Part shown: in pieces, positions 1-6,030 of the stretch
Layout of the letters: each line of letters opens with the position of its first letter
Position numbering within the stretch: position 1 is the stretch's first letter
NCBI GenBank assembly: GCA_027310735.1
Contig: DAIDAH010000161.1
Span: 1-6,243 of the forward strand
Source: Methylotenera sp.
GTDB taxonomy: Bacteria > Pseudomonadota > Gammaproteobacteria > Burkholderiales > Methylophilaceae
Length of the DNA: 6,243 bases
Reading direction: 5' to 3'
Position numbers and translations under genes: made by a program
The notes under the pieces: generated by a model
Database searches by the model: none
Told to the model about the DNA's origin: nothing
Seen by the model: only the letters and a program-made list of their open reading frames with translations

Positions 1-572
1 CTGCGGTGACGAGTATGGATGAAGTGACGCAACAGAATGCGGCCTTGGTTGAGCAAGCGGCGGCAGCGGCTGAGTCCTTGGTTGAGCAGGCGGTGGGCTT
101 GATTGAGACCGTGAGTGCGTTTAGGTTGACTAATTCGACACAACTCAGAACGATTGCCGCGCCAGCCCAACTCAGAAGCACCGCACCAAACAGAGCTATT
201 ACCTCAGACGGCCTTAGCCGCGAGAACTTCTCATTTGACGAGGCAAAACAAGCACATATTAAATGGAAAAATCGCCTCATAGATTATATTGCAGGCCGAT
301 CAAAAGAGCATTTAGACGTAGAGAAAGTATGTCGTGATGACCAATGCCCATTAGGTGGCTGGATTTATGGCCATGCACAACAGCACGCTCGCATGCCAGC
401 ATTTAGAGAACTAAGAACGGCACATGCTGAATTCCATGAAAGTGTAGGACATATTGTGCGCTGCGTTCAAGATCACAACCAACCTGAAGCGAAGCGACTA
501 CTGGGTGGGGAGTTCTCTAAAACATCTAAACGCACCATTGCAGCCATTGATAGCATTGAAGCCATGGTGTGA
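1..572 (+). CDS. Methyl-accepting chemotaxis protein, C-terminal part with CZB zinc-binding domain (5' end outside window)
   Basis: This is the end of a chemoreceptor; the reading frame is already open at base 3 and the sensor and most of the signalling domain lie upstream of the window. The first visible residues (AVTSMDEVTQQNAALVEQ) match the conserved tail of the MCP cytoplasmic coiled coil, which signals to CheA/CheW. A poorly conserved linker of about 40 residues follows, then a CZB (chemoreceptor zinc-binding) domain. Numbering from the GTG at base 6, the likely zinc ligands are His84 (AHIKW), Cys114 (CPLGGW), His140 and His144 (HAEFH), the His/Cys/His/His set of this family. CZB domains are known to bind zinc tightly and to tune receptor output, in some cases in response to zinc or hypochlorous acid. 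The ligand of this receptor cannot be inferred because its sensor domain is absent. The gene stops at TGA 570-572, and a terminator follows 117 bp later. Confidence 0.93.
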   Translation, partial: AVTSMDEVTQQNAALVEQAAAAAESLVEQAVGLIETVSAFRLTNSTQLRTIAAPAQLRSTAPNRAITSDGLSRENFSFDEAKQAHIKWKNRLIDYIAGRSKEHLDVEKVCRDDQCPLGGWIYGHAQQHARMPAFRELRTAHAEFHESVGHIVRCVQDHNQPEAKRLLGGEFSKTSKRTIAAIDSIEAMV

Positions 573-689
573 TGCTTAAACGATATAGGGATAGCTTGTT
601 AGTTATCATTTGTGTAATTCACGTTACTAGATACGGCACTAGATAATGTTTTATCTCAGCACGCTAGCCGCAACCTAACGCGGTTTATT

Positions 690-725
690 AAAAAATGCCA
701 AGCCTTTTAAGACTTGGCATTTTTT
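690..725. terminator. Bidirectional rho-independent terminator between convergent genes
   Basis: A perfect 13-bp inverted repeat (690-702 with 713-725) encloses a 10-nt loop. The arms read AAAAAATGCCAAG and CTTGGCATTTTTT, so each strand has a G+C-containing stem followed by a run of six T. It lies between the chemoreceptor gene (ends 572, +) and the TAXI gene (ends 779, -) and can terminate both transcripts. Confidence 0.9.
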
Positions 726-778
726 AATTGAAGCATTTACAGCTTTAGCTAGACATACTTTTCATAATTCAATTAATC

Positions 779-2104
779 TCAGCTAGACAATCGATGCAGC
801 TTAGATCGCACTAACTCGACATGACTGCGCAACTCATAAGCATATTGAGAGAATGCGACAGGCAGCTTTAACTCACTCACCCTATCTTCGATCTCATTCA
901 ATTTTTCAATATACTGATTTTTATCCGCAATAAGCGCCCCCCCTCTCAATTGAGCTTCAATGTATCGCAGCTCCCCATAATATCTAAACAACTTCCTTTT
1001 AATCAGCCATGTATAAATCGTAGGGATTATTTTGGTTAAGGGGATAAGCAGCACCAGCAAAGGCAAAAGAACGATAAGCGTTCGATTCACAAAGGTTGCG
1101 GCCCAAAATGGCAAATATTTATCAATAAATGGTAAGCCTGATTTATAAAAACTAGCCGCTTGGCTACTTAATGGGAAATCCGTGTCTTTAGCAGAAGGGA
1201 ACTCACCTTTTCTATGCAACATTCCAGGACCACTATGCACCTGAGAAATCACCTTCAACATCAGATAAACCAGCGCCGGATGCATTCCCTCCCGCACGAC
1301 AAGCGTTGCAGTCGGAGCAACCAAATCTACATTATGCGCCGGAATATTGCGCTCAATACTTAGCGCCCCTTCCGGTAAAATTAGATGATGGAGATAAGGA
1401 AATTGTCTAGTAAAAGCTTCAGCATCATCTAAGCTAACCAACTTAATAGAGCGATCACTCAGTACTTCTTGAATGAGATACGAATCTGGAACATCAACCA
1501 AAATAACAGCATCAACTTTGCCCTTTAAAATAGCTTGAGCCGCATCTTCTCCTCCAATTGACACTAGAGATGTATTCTTTGCATTAATGCCACTCGCGTC
1601 GAGCAATGCCATGGAAAGAGTCCGCGTACCCTCGCCCACCTTACCGACAGCAATTCTCTTACCCTTTAACTTTGAAAGATGTGATATCTCGTTTTTACAG
1701 CGACAAAAAATCCAAGCTGGCTCATAATACAAACTGCCCAGTGACAACAACGACCCTGCACCCTCAGAACTTGCAATACCATCCTGAATAAAAGCCACAT
1801 CCACATCCGATTCTGGGTCTTTCAATCGTTTAAGATTTTCCAAATCCCCTTTTGAAGCTCGCGATTCAAGAGTGATGCCGGCTTTCTTTAAATACACCCC
1901 GTAAATAGAAGCAAATGCATTGTAATTAAGCTCTGGATTGCCTGTTGAAATAACTATTTTTCTTGGTGGTGCCGGATCGATAAACTTATAAGCTACCACT
2001 AATGCAACCAAGACAAGCAATATCGAGGGCAATGTAGCTTCTAGTAGCTCACGAGTGAATAAGTCAGTTAACTTACTGTAGCTCTTATCTAATTTGTTTT
2101 TCAT
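779..2104 (-). CDS. TAXI-family TRAP transporter solute-binding protein, membrane-anchored at both ends (441 aa)
   Basis: This is a TAXI-type periplasmic solute-binding protein. A short basic cytoplasmic N-terminus leads into a hydrophobic helix at about residues 25-42. The binding domain spans about 48-330 and shows the family signposts: VISTGNPELNYNAF (51-64), the SDVDVAFIQDG stretch (99-109), LKGKRIAVGKVGEGT (146-160) and LKGKVDAVILVDVPDS (193-208). A second strong hydrophobic helix lies at about 339-365. It is followed by a basic, helical, probably cytoplasmic tail (366-441) that includes LPVAFSQYAYELRSHVELV. Typical TAXI proteins are soluble or lipid-anchored and about 320 residues long, so this is an extended form. 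TAXI proteins deliver substrates (for example glutamate or other organic acids) to a TRAP permease, but no permease gene lies nearby and the substrate is unknown. ATG at 2102-2104 is preceded by GGAAAG about 9 nt upstream. The gene is 93 bp downstream of the VanZ-like gene and may have its own promoter. A solute sensor is an alternative role. Confidence 0.88.
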   Translation of the reverse strand: MKNKLDKSYSKLTDLFTRELLEATLPSILLVLVALVVAYKFIDPAPPRKIVISTGNPELNYNAFASIYGVYLKKAGITLESRASKGDLENLKRLKDPESDVDVAFIQDGIASSEGAGSLLSLGSLYYEPAWIFCRCKNEISHLSKLKGKRIAVGKVGEGTRTLSMALLDASGINAKNTSLVSIGGEDAAQAILKGKVDAVILVDVPDSYLIQEVLSDRSIKLVSLDDAEAFTRQFPYLHHLILPEGALSIERNIPAHNVDLVAPTATLVVREGMHPALVYLMLKVISQVHSGPGMLHRKGEFPSAKDTDFPLSSQAASFYKSGLPFIDKYLPFWAATFVNRTLIVLLPLLVLLIPLTKIIPTIYTWLIKRKLFRYYGELRYIEAQLRGGALIADKNQYIEKLNEIEDRVSELKLPVAFSQYAYELRSHVELVRSKLHRLSS

Positions 2105-2197
2105 GCACGCTTACTTTCCAACCATATATGCAAAGATTCCATATTGGTATCATCCATAGTAAAAAATTATTTAGTATTTATTTATACACCACACATT

Positions 2198-2572
2198 TTA
2201 TTTGGACCCAAAGTGCTGTCTAATTTTACAGGCTGCAAAATAGATAACAAAGCCTGCGAATATCCCAATTGTATCAGCCAGCAAGTCATGGACATCACCA
2301 ACATGTGTTCGAGTGCCGTACTTCTGAACAATCTCTATACTTATGCCATACACAAACAAACTAGCATAAATTAGTTTTGTTTTACTCGGATAAGCAAGAC
2401 TACCGAACAAAGACAGTGTCGCAAATGCCAGTACATGCTGCGCTTTATCCCAGAAAATCAGTGTTTTTGGAAGCGCTGCACTTGGAATTATCGTCATTAC
2501 TGTGATTACAACTACACAGCAAAAAAATATAATTGGCATCATACGACGCCCAAATAAGACGAACTGTTTCAT
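2198..2572 (-). CDS. VanZ-like family small membrane protein (about 124 aa)
   Basis: This is a small integral membrane protein of the VanZ-like family, named after the teicoplanin-resistance accessory protein VanZ; the biochemical role of most members is unknown. Numbering from the ATG at 2570-2572, hydrophobic helices lie at about residues 12-29, 46-58, 66-83 and 98-115. Conserved signposts are FWDKAQHVLAF (40-50), with the Asp-Lys...His pattern, then the Glu-Ile-Val-Gln pair (80-83) and the acidic stretch GDVHDLLADTIG (92-103) before the last helix. The frame is open up to a TTG at 2597-2599 (133 aa), and other candidates are a GTG at 2573-2575 and ATGs at 2537-2542. None has a strong Shine-Dalgarno sequence; I chose the ATG at 2572 because it leaves a normal short N-terminus before helix 1. 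The exact start is therefore uncertain. It lies in the same direction as the TauE/SafE gene upstream, but a weak terminator may separate them. There is no sign of a glycopeptide-resistance cluster, so a resistance role should not be assumed. Confidence 0.85.
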   Translation of the reverse strand: MKQFVLFGRRMMPIIFFCCVVVITVMTIIPSAALPKTLIFWDKAQHVLAFATLSLFGSLAYPSKTKLIYASLFVYGISIEIVQKYGTRTHVGDVHDLLADTIGIFAGFVIYFAACKIRQHFGSK

Positions 2573-2633
2573 CACTTTTAAATCAATACCTACACTCAAG
2601 ACTTACACATGGGAAAACTCTTAAAACAAAAAA

Positions 2634-2667
2634 GTACCTACCGTAAAAACAACCAAACCGTTAGTAC
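2634..2667 (-). terminator. Possible weak terminator overlapping the end of the TauE/SafE gene
   Basis: On the minus strand an imperfect stem forms between GTACTAACGG (from 2667) and CGGTAGGTAC (to 2634), with eight paired positions including one G-U and two mismatches. A run of six T (2633-2628) follows immediately. The stem includes the TAG stop of the permease gene. The T-run and placement fit a weak intrinsic terminator, but the imperfect stem makes the call tentative. Confidence 0.3.
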
Positions 2668-3393
2668 TATACCGACCAAAACTACAAAACCACGCAGAAG
2701 CTTCTCCGGCACTCGATGCAACAACCAGTTTCCTGTAAAGGCTCCGCCTACACCACCAATTGCCAATGCTAGCGCAGCAAACCAATTTACTTGACTAGAG
2801 AATGTGAACAAAACAACCGCAGAAGCATTCATCGCCATCGCTAACACGTTCTTAGTTGCTGCCGCCATGCGCACTTGTTGACCGGCAATAGTAAGTACCG
2901 CCAGCATCAAGAACCCTATGCCTCCACCGAAATAGCCTCCATAAATGCCGATAAGTAATTGCACTAGGGATAACAATGGTGCAGACATACTTTTTGTAGC
3001 ATGAAGTGGCTTCTTACGAAAGCTTCCCCAAGTAAAAATAGCGGTTGCAACCATCACTAACCAAGGCACAAGGTGAGCAAAAAAAGTGGCTGGCGTGTTA
3101 AGCAACAATATCGCACCAATCACACCTCCAACTACACTAAGCACAGACAACTTGCTTAAGCTAACCTCACCAACCCCTCCTGCCAGCTTGCGTCCAGCAA
3201 ATGCAGAGGTAATCTGATTTGGAAACAACGCAATAGTAGACGTGATATTCGCAGCTAACGGATTAAGGCCAGCTAACAATAGCGCGGGAAAGGTAATAAA
3301 AGAACCTCCGCCTGCAAGCGTGTTTTGTGTCCCTGCATAAAGCCCAGCGAATGTGATAAGTAAAAGTAAAGTAAAATCAGGAATAGGCAACAT
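2638..3393 (-). CDS. Sulfite exporter TauE/SafE family membrane protein (251 aa)
   Basis: This is a polytopic inner-membrane permease of the TauE/SafE (formerly DUF81) family. Members are proposed to export or import sulfur-containing or small organic anions such as sulfite or sulfoacetate; the substrate of this one is unknown. The protein has the internal two-fold repeat of the family. The first half has the glycine-rich NTLAGGGSFITFPALLL (24-40) followed by LNPLAANITSTIALFPN (43-59). The second half has the matching YGGYFGGGIGFLMLAVL (151-167) followed by RMAAATKNVLAMAMNAS (175-191). About seven or eight hydrophobic segments are visible, with a basic cytoplasmic loop near residues 125-135 (FRKKPLHATK). 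At 251 residues it is a normal full length. The start is the ATG at 3391-3393; upstream there is only a weak AG-rich sequence (GATAGAAAATT) as ribosome site. It is the first gene of the minus-strand group and diverges from pap across 356 bp. No sulfur-metabolism gene is adjacent to refine its role. Confidence 0.9.
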   Translation of the reverse strand: MLPIPDFTLLLLITFAGLYAGTQNTLAGGGSFITFPALLLAGLNPLAANITSTIALFPNQITSAFAGRKLAGGVGEVSLSKLSVLSVVGGVIGAILLLNTPATFFAHLVPWLVMVATAIFTWGSFRKKPLHATKSMSAPLLSLVQLLIGIYGGYFGGGIGFLMLAVLTIAGQQVRMAAATKNVLAMAMNASAVVLFTFSSQVNWFAALALAIGGVGGAFTGNWLLHRVPEKLLRGFVVLVGIVLTVWLFLR

Positions 3394-3544
3394 AATTTTC
3401 TATCGAGCACAGTAAGTCAGGTTAACTCACATCTTACCTCAGCCTATACCAACATATACGCCCAATTATTTGCATCAACATTAGATCGGGCAATAGAAAT
3501 TAACTGTCGTCACATCTCAGACCTATCGTCATGCTTACCAAGCA

Positions 3545-3577
3545 ATATTGAGCCAGCATGACCATGCTACCCAATAT
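3545..3577. repeat. Nested inverted repeat, possible operator or hairpin
   Basis: The inner arms AGCATG (3555-3560) and CATGCT (3563-3568) are perfect and only 2 bp apart. Outer arms ATATTG (3545-3550) and CAATAT (3572-3577) are also perfect, separated from the inner arms by 4 and 3 bp. No T-run follows on either strand, so a terminator is unlikely. The dyad shape and its position in a divergent spacer fit a regulator binding site, but no regulator is known. Confidence 0.4.
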
Positions 3578-3737
3578 AATAAAAAATCAGAAGCTGTATT
3601 CTAATATATCTCATAACAATCAATATCCTCTTGTGCCTCAACTATCTTGCACCACAAGGTAGCTCTCTAGCGACACAGGGCGTACTATCATGCAAACACT
3701 CAACAGTCATATAGAAATTACTTGAAACTTAACAAAT

Positions 3738-3741
3738 GGAA
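3738..3741 (+). promoter_or_regulatory. Ribosome binding site that decides the pap start
   Basis: GGAA at 3738-3741 lies 8 nt before the ATG at 3750-3752, normal spacing. The in-frame TTG at 3744-3746 would have only 2 nt of spacing, so the ATG is preferred. Confidence 0.65.
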
Positions 3742-3749
3742 TTTTGATC

Positions 3750-5276
3750 ATGTTTGAATCAGCTGAACTAGGTCACAAAATTGACAAAGCTACTTATGAC
3801 AAAGAAGTACCTATCCTGCGCGAAGCACTACTCGAAGCGCAGTTTAATCTAGCCAAAGCGGCAAACTTCCCAGTTATTATTCTGATCGGTGGCATGGATG
3901 GCGCAGGCAGAGGTGAAACCGTTAACCTACTGAACGAATGGATGGATCCACGTTACATCCAAACACATGGTATGGGAGAACCTTCTGATGAGGAGCTCGA
4001 ACGCCCAATGATGTGGCGCTTTTGGCGCGCATTACCTCCCAAAGGCAGAATTGGCGTATTCCTTGGCTCTTGGTATACCTGGCCAATATTGAACCGCGTG
4101 TCTGGCATCACGACCACAGCTGATCTTGACCAAAGTCTGGAGCGCGCCAAACGACTGGAAGAAATGCTGCATGCGGAGGGAGCTGTCATTATTAAATTCT
4201 GGCTTCATTTATCCAAAGACAAGCAAGAAAAACGCCTTAAATCCTTAGAAAAAAATCCTGCCACACGCTGGCGCGTTACTGAGCGCGACTGGAAACACTT
4301 CAAAGCTTATGACAAGTTTCAGTCTGTGCATGAAAGCGTTATCCGCCATACCAGTACAGCTGAAGCACCGTGGATTATCGTTGAAGGCGAAGACCCATGC
4401 TATCGCGGACTGACTGTAGGTAAAACTATATTGGAAACACTGCGTAACCGCTTAGAGCAAACAGCCACACCCGTTGCCAAAGTTAATGTTCCTCCATTAT
4501 TACCATCCATTGATAACATTCATATACTAAAAACGCTGGATTTGACTAAATCTCTGGCAAAAAAACCATTTAAGGATGAGTTAGAAAAATATCAGGGGAA
4601 ACTAAACTTCTTAACAAGAGACCCAAAATTCAAGAACATGACGGTTATAGTAGTATTTGAAGGCAATGATGCTGCGGGCAAGGGAGGCAGCATCCGCCGC
4701 ATTACTGGTGCATTGGATGCTCGTGACTATCAGGTCATCCCAATTGCAGCACCAACTGAAGAAGAGCGCGCACAACCTTATCTGTGGCGCTTTTGGCGCC
4801 ACATCCCACGCAAAGGCCGAGTCACGATATTTGATAGATCTTGGTATGGTCGAGTACTGGTCGAACGTGTCGAAGGTTTTTGCAATGAAAATGACTGGAT
4901 GCGTGCCTACAGCGAAATCAACGATTTCGAAGCCCAGTTGGTTAGGCATAACATTATCGTAGTGAAGTTCTGGCTAACGATTAGCAAAGAAGAACAGTTA
5001 CGCCGTTTTGAAAACCGTCAGAAAACCGGCTATAAAAGTTTCAAGATCACGGATGAAGACTGGCGTAATCGCGAAAAATGGGAGCAGTACGAACAAGCCA
5101 TTTGTGACATGGTAGACCGCACCAGCACAATAATTTCACCATGGACGCTGGTAGAGGCTAATGACAAGAACTTTGCTCGCATCAAAATACTAAAAACACT
5201 GTGCAATCAAATTGAACAAGCTTTGGCAAACTTATCGCCAAATGATGCCAAGCCTGAACCTAAATTAAAGCATTAA
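3750..5276 (+). CDS. pap: Polyphosphate:AMP phosphotransferase, two-domain class II PPK2 (508 aa)
   Basis: This cytoplasmic enzyme phosphorylates AMP to ADP using inorganic polyphosphate, linking phosphate stores to adenylate recycling. It consists of two fused PPK2 domains, the architecture and length (about 500 aa) of class II PPK2 enzymes. The N-terminal domain covers about residues 5-240. Its P-loop-like GGMDGAGRGE lies at 47-56, but the Walker B position reads VFLGSWY (103-109) and lacks the catalytic Asp-Arg. The C-terminal domain covers about 265-495 and is complete: EGNDAAGKGG (304-313), IFDRSWYGR (360-368, Asp362), and a lid region with RRFENRQKT and ITDEDWRNREKW. By family knowledge the C-terminal domain is the catalytic one. 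The start is the ATG at 3750 because GGAA lies 8 nt upstream; an in-frame TTG six bases earlier is too close to that site. The last 15 residues are a charged, poorly conserved tail. No polyphosphate kinase or exopolyphosphatase gene is adjacent, and no clear terminator follows. Confidence 0.95.
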   Translation: MFESAELGHKIDKATYDKEVPILREALLEAQFNLAKAANFPVIILIGGMDGAGRGETVNLLNEWMDPRYIQTHGMGEPSDEELERPMMWRFWRALPPKGRIGVFLGSWYTWPILNRVSGITTTADLDQSLERAKRLEEMLHAEGAVIIKFWLHLSKDKQEKRLKSLEKNPATRWRVTERDWKHFKAYDKFQSVHESVIRHTSTAEAPWIIVEGEDPCYRGLTVGKTILETLRNRLEQTATPVAKVNVPPLLPSIDNIHILKTLDLTKSLAKKPFKDELEKYQGKLNFLTRDPKFKNMTVIVVFEGNDAAGKGGSIRRITGALDARDYQVIPIAAPTEEERAQPYLWRFWRHIPRKGRVTIFDRSWYGRVLVERVEGFCNENDWMRAYSEINDFEAQLVRHNIIVVKFWLTISKEEQLRRFENRQKTGYKSFKITDEDWRNREKWEQYEQAICDMVDRTSTIISPWTLVEANDKNFARIKILKTLCNQIEQALANLSPNDAKPEPKLKH

Positions 5277-5522
5277 ACAAACAACCCTGTAACAAAGCAG
5301 GAAGTCATTGAACTGCCAAAATGCAACAGCAATTGAAGATGTAACTTATGACTTCTTTAAAAACATCAAGCAATGAACATTCGATGCTTCAAAGACTTCT
5401 TTACATGGAGACTGTCGGCTCTTGAAGTTCATTGCCCGACAACCATAAGGAAAACTAGCATCATGCGTAATAAAATAATGTATGCATTGTAAACATTCTG
5501 GTGTTGCAGACTTATTCACTGC
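5277..5522. other. Intergenic region with inverted repeats, no gene seen
   Basis: This 246-bp spacer lies between the convergent pap and winged-helix genes. No plausible coding frame is present. The sequence CCTG...CAGG just after pap is too short and has no T-run, so it is not a terminator. A 9-bp inverted repeat (5370-5378 and 5427-5435) and a 6-bp one (TGTCGG 5413-5418, CCGACA 5436-5441) interlock. A 10-bp direct repeat, GACTTCTTTA, occurs at about 5350 and again at about 5394. Confidence 0.5.
5370..5435. repeat. 9-bp inverted repeat with 48-nt spacer
   Basis: GCAATGAAC (5370-5378) and GTTCATTGC (5427-5435) are perfect reverse complements. A further 5-bp pair, TTCAA (5388-5392) with TTGAA (5422-5426), stacks inside it. 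The right arm also lies inside the loop of a TGTCGG/CCGACA stem (5413-5418, 5436-5441), so the two stems could only coexist as a pseudoknot. The function is unknown and chance cannot be excluded. Confidence 0.35.
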
Positions 5523-5768
5523 TTAAGCACTCGGCTTCCGGCCTGGGGCTTTAGGAGGAATAGTGCCTGCGATACGACATAACATGCCTTCAACAGGTTT
5601 TTCATCTACAAACCTAGTCACACTGCACCGAGAAATCTCGCCACGCTCTGAAAGATCAATTAACGTAGCTCGCACACTTTCAAGCGGTATATCCATTGCC
5701 GCAGCTATTTCCCAGTCGACTTTCTGCCCGTGCCTCTTCAAGTACTGAAGGATTTGGGTTGCGTGCAT
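5523..5768 (-). CDS. Small winged helix-turn-helix protein, putative transcriptional regulator (81 aa)
   Basis: I do not recognise a named family, but the sequence has the shape of a short winged-helix DNA-binding domain. Helix 1 is ATQILQYLKRHG (3-14), helix 2 is VDWEIAAAMDI (17-27), and the probable recognition helix is PLESVRATLIDLSERG (28-43). A beta-wing follows (EISRCSVTRFVDEKPVEGMLCRIAG, about 44-68). A short proline- and lysine/arginine-rich tail (IPPKAPGRKPSA) closes the protein and may add nonspecific DNA contacts. There is no ligand or dimerisation domain. The frame continues upstream to a GTG at 5808-5810 (95 aa), but I chose the ATG at 5766-5768: AAGGGA lies 6 nt upstream of it, and the longer version adds 14 residues before helix 1. 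The gene stands alone, convergent with pap and downstream of a terminator hairpin (5848-5878), so its promoter should lie in 5769-5847, where I see no clear -35/-10 pair. Its target is unknown. Confidence 0.75.
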   Translation of the reverse strand: MHATQILQYLKRHGQKVDWEIAAAMDIPLESVRATLIDLSERGEISRCSVTRFVDEKPVEGMLCRIAGTIPPKAPGRKPSA

Positions 5769-5774
5769 ATTAAA

Positions 5775-5780
5775 TCCCTT
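5775..5780 (-). promoter_or_regulatory. Strong ribosome binding site for the winged-helix gene
   Basis: On the minus strand AAGGGA lies 6 nt before the ATG at 5766-5768. It supports the 81-residue start over the GTG 42 bp upstream, which has no such site. Confidence 0.7.
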
Positions 5781-5847
5781 TGTTAATATGGAAAAAGGTA
5801 AAGCGGACACACTGTAAAGGCCTGAATTCTACACCCAACTAAAAATA

Positions 5848-5878
5848 AAAAGCGGCAACATCCCTGTCAGCCGCTTTT
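5848..5878 (-). terminator. Rho-independent terminator after tRNA-like copy 1
   Basis: Perfect 9-bp arms AAAAGCGGC (5848-5856) and GCCGCTTTT (5870-5878) enclose a 13-nt loop. On the minus strand the stem runs into TTTTTATTTTT (5851-5841), a strong T-rich tail; on the plus strand only four T follow. It therefore terminates mainly minus-strand transcription arriving from the tRNA-like sequence, and insulates the winged-helix gene. Confidence 0.75.
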
Positions 5879-5882
5879 GTAT

Positions 5883-5927
5883 TGGAGCCCAACCTGTGAG
5901 TCGAACATAGCATCAACAGATTACTAC
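5883..5927 (-). pseudogene. tRNA 3'-half-like sequence, copy 1 (decayed tRNA or att site)
   Basis: Read on the minus strand, the tRNA 3'-half elements are in correct register. There is a 7-nt anticodon-loop-like stretch ending in TAA (5927-5921), a 5-nt strand TCTGT, a 5-nt variable loop TGATG, and a T-arm CTATG-TTCGACT-CACAG (5910-5894) with a consensus T-loop and one mismatch. An acceptor strand GTTGGGC (5893-5887), a discriminator base and CCA (5885-5883) complete it. No matching 5' half is present: the expected acceptor partner and 5' anticodon strand are missing. It is thus a remnant and not a working tRNA. The amino-acid identity cannot be assigned. Confidence 0.5.
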
Positions 5928-6030
5928 CCATAATTCAGAGCACTACAAATAACCATTGCGTTACTTTACAATAGCTTAGTATATATCACATACCATATTT
6001 AGTCATTGAACTACGACTGTGTTGAAGTAT

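Larger units (their letters stand above)
3394..3749. other. Divergent intergenic spacer between TauE/SafE gene and pap
   Basis: This 356-bp spacer holds the 5' regions of two divergent genes. No reading frame here resembles a protein. I searched both strands for -35/-10 pairs at 16-18 bp spacing and found no good match: a TACTAT box at 3683-3688 lacks a -35 partner, as does TATAGA at 3710-3715. The notable structure is a nested dyad at 3545-3577. A shorter inverted repeat, CTTGTG (3630-3635) with CACAAG (3653-3658), lies about 95-120 bp before pap. Confidence 0.6.

Noticed and set aside
626..645. ACTAGATA repeated twice, 12 bp apart, after the chemoreceptor gene
   Set aside because: It is a short AT-rich direct repeat downstream of a gene, with no promoter nearby; not enough to call a regulatory site.
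668..683. CCGC/GCGG hairpin just before the main terminator
   Set aside because: The stem is only 4 bp with a weak T-run; the hairpin at 690-725 explains termination better.
1606..1791. 61-residue plus-strand open frame inside the TAXI gene
   Set aside because: It is antisense to conserved TAXI motifs and has no ribosome site or homology signal.
2105..2197. Possible promoter for the TAXI gene (TACTAT box on the minus strand)
   Set aside because: The -10-like box has no matching -35 element at 16-18 bp, so it is not reported as a feature.
2144..2374. 76-residue plus-strand open frame across the VanZ-like gene end
   Set aside because: It is antisense to the conserved acidic motif of the VanZ-like gene and has AT-rich, low-quality composition.
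2198..2572. Glycopeptide resistance gene vanZ
   Set aside because: Only the general VanZ-like fold is visible, and there are no other van genes; the family is widespread and mostly unrelated to resistance.
2609..2794. 61-residue plus-strand open frame opposite the TauE/SafE gene end
   Set aside because: It is antisense to the last membrane segments of the permease, and its Lys/Thr/Pro-rich translation looks non-coding.
3953..4189. 78-residue minus-strand open frame inside pap
   Set aside because: It overlaps the conserved N-terminal PPK2 domain and its translation has no recognisable fold.
4611..4962. Open frames of 101 and 112 residues on either strand within pap
   Set aside because: They lie fully inside the conserved C-terminal PPK2 domain, show no family motif, and are shadows of that gene.
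5563..5748. 61-residue plus-strand open frame opposite the winged-helix gene
   Set aside because: The minus-strand frame has a good ribosome site and a sensible fold; this one has neither.
6002..6024. D-arm-like GTAGTTCAATG on the minus strand, 5' of tRNA-like copy 1
   Set aside because: It resembles a tRNA D-arm, but the D-stem does not close, the preceding bases do not pair with the acceptor strand, and it is about 75 bp too far from the 3' half. Chance is likely.
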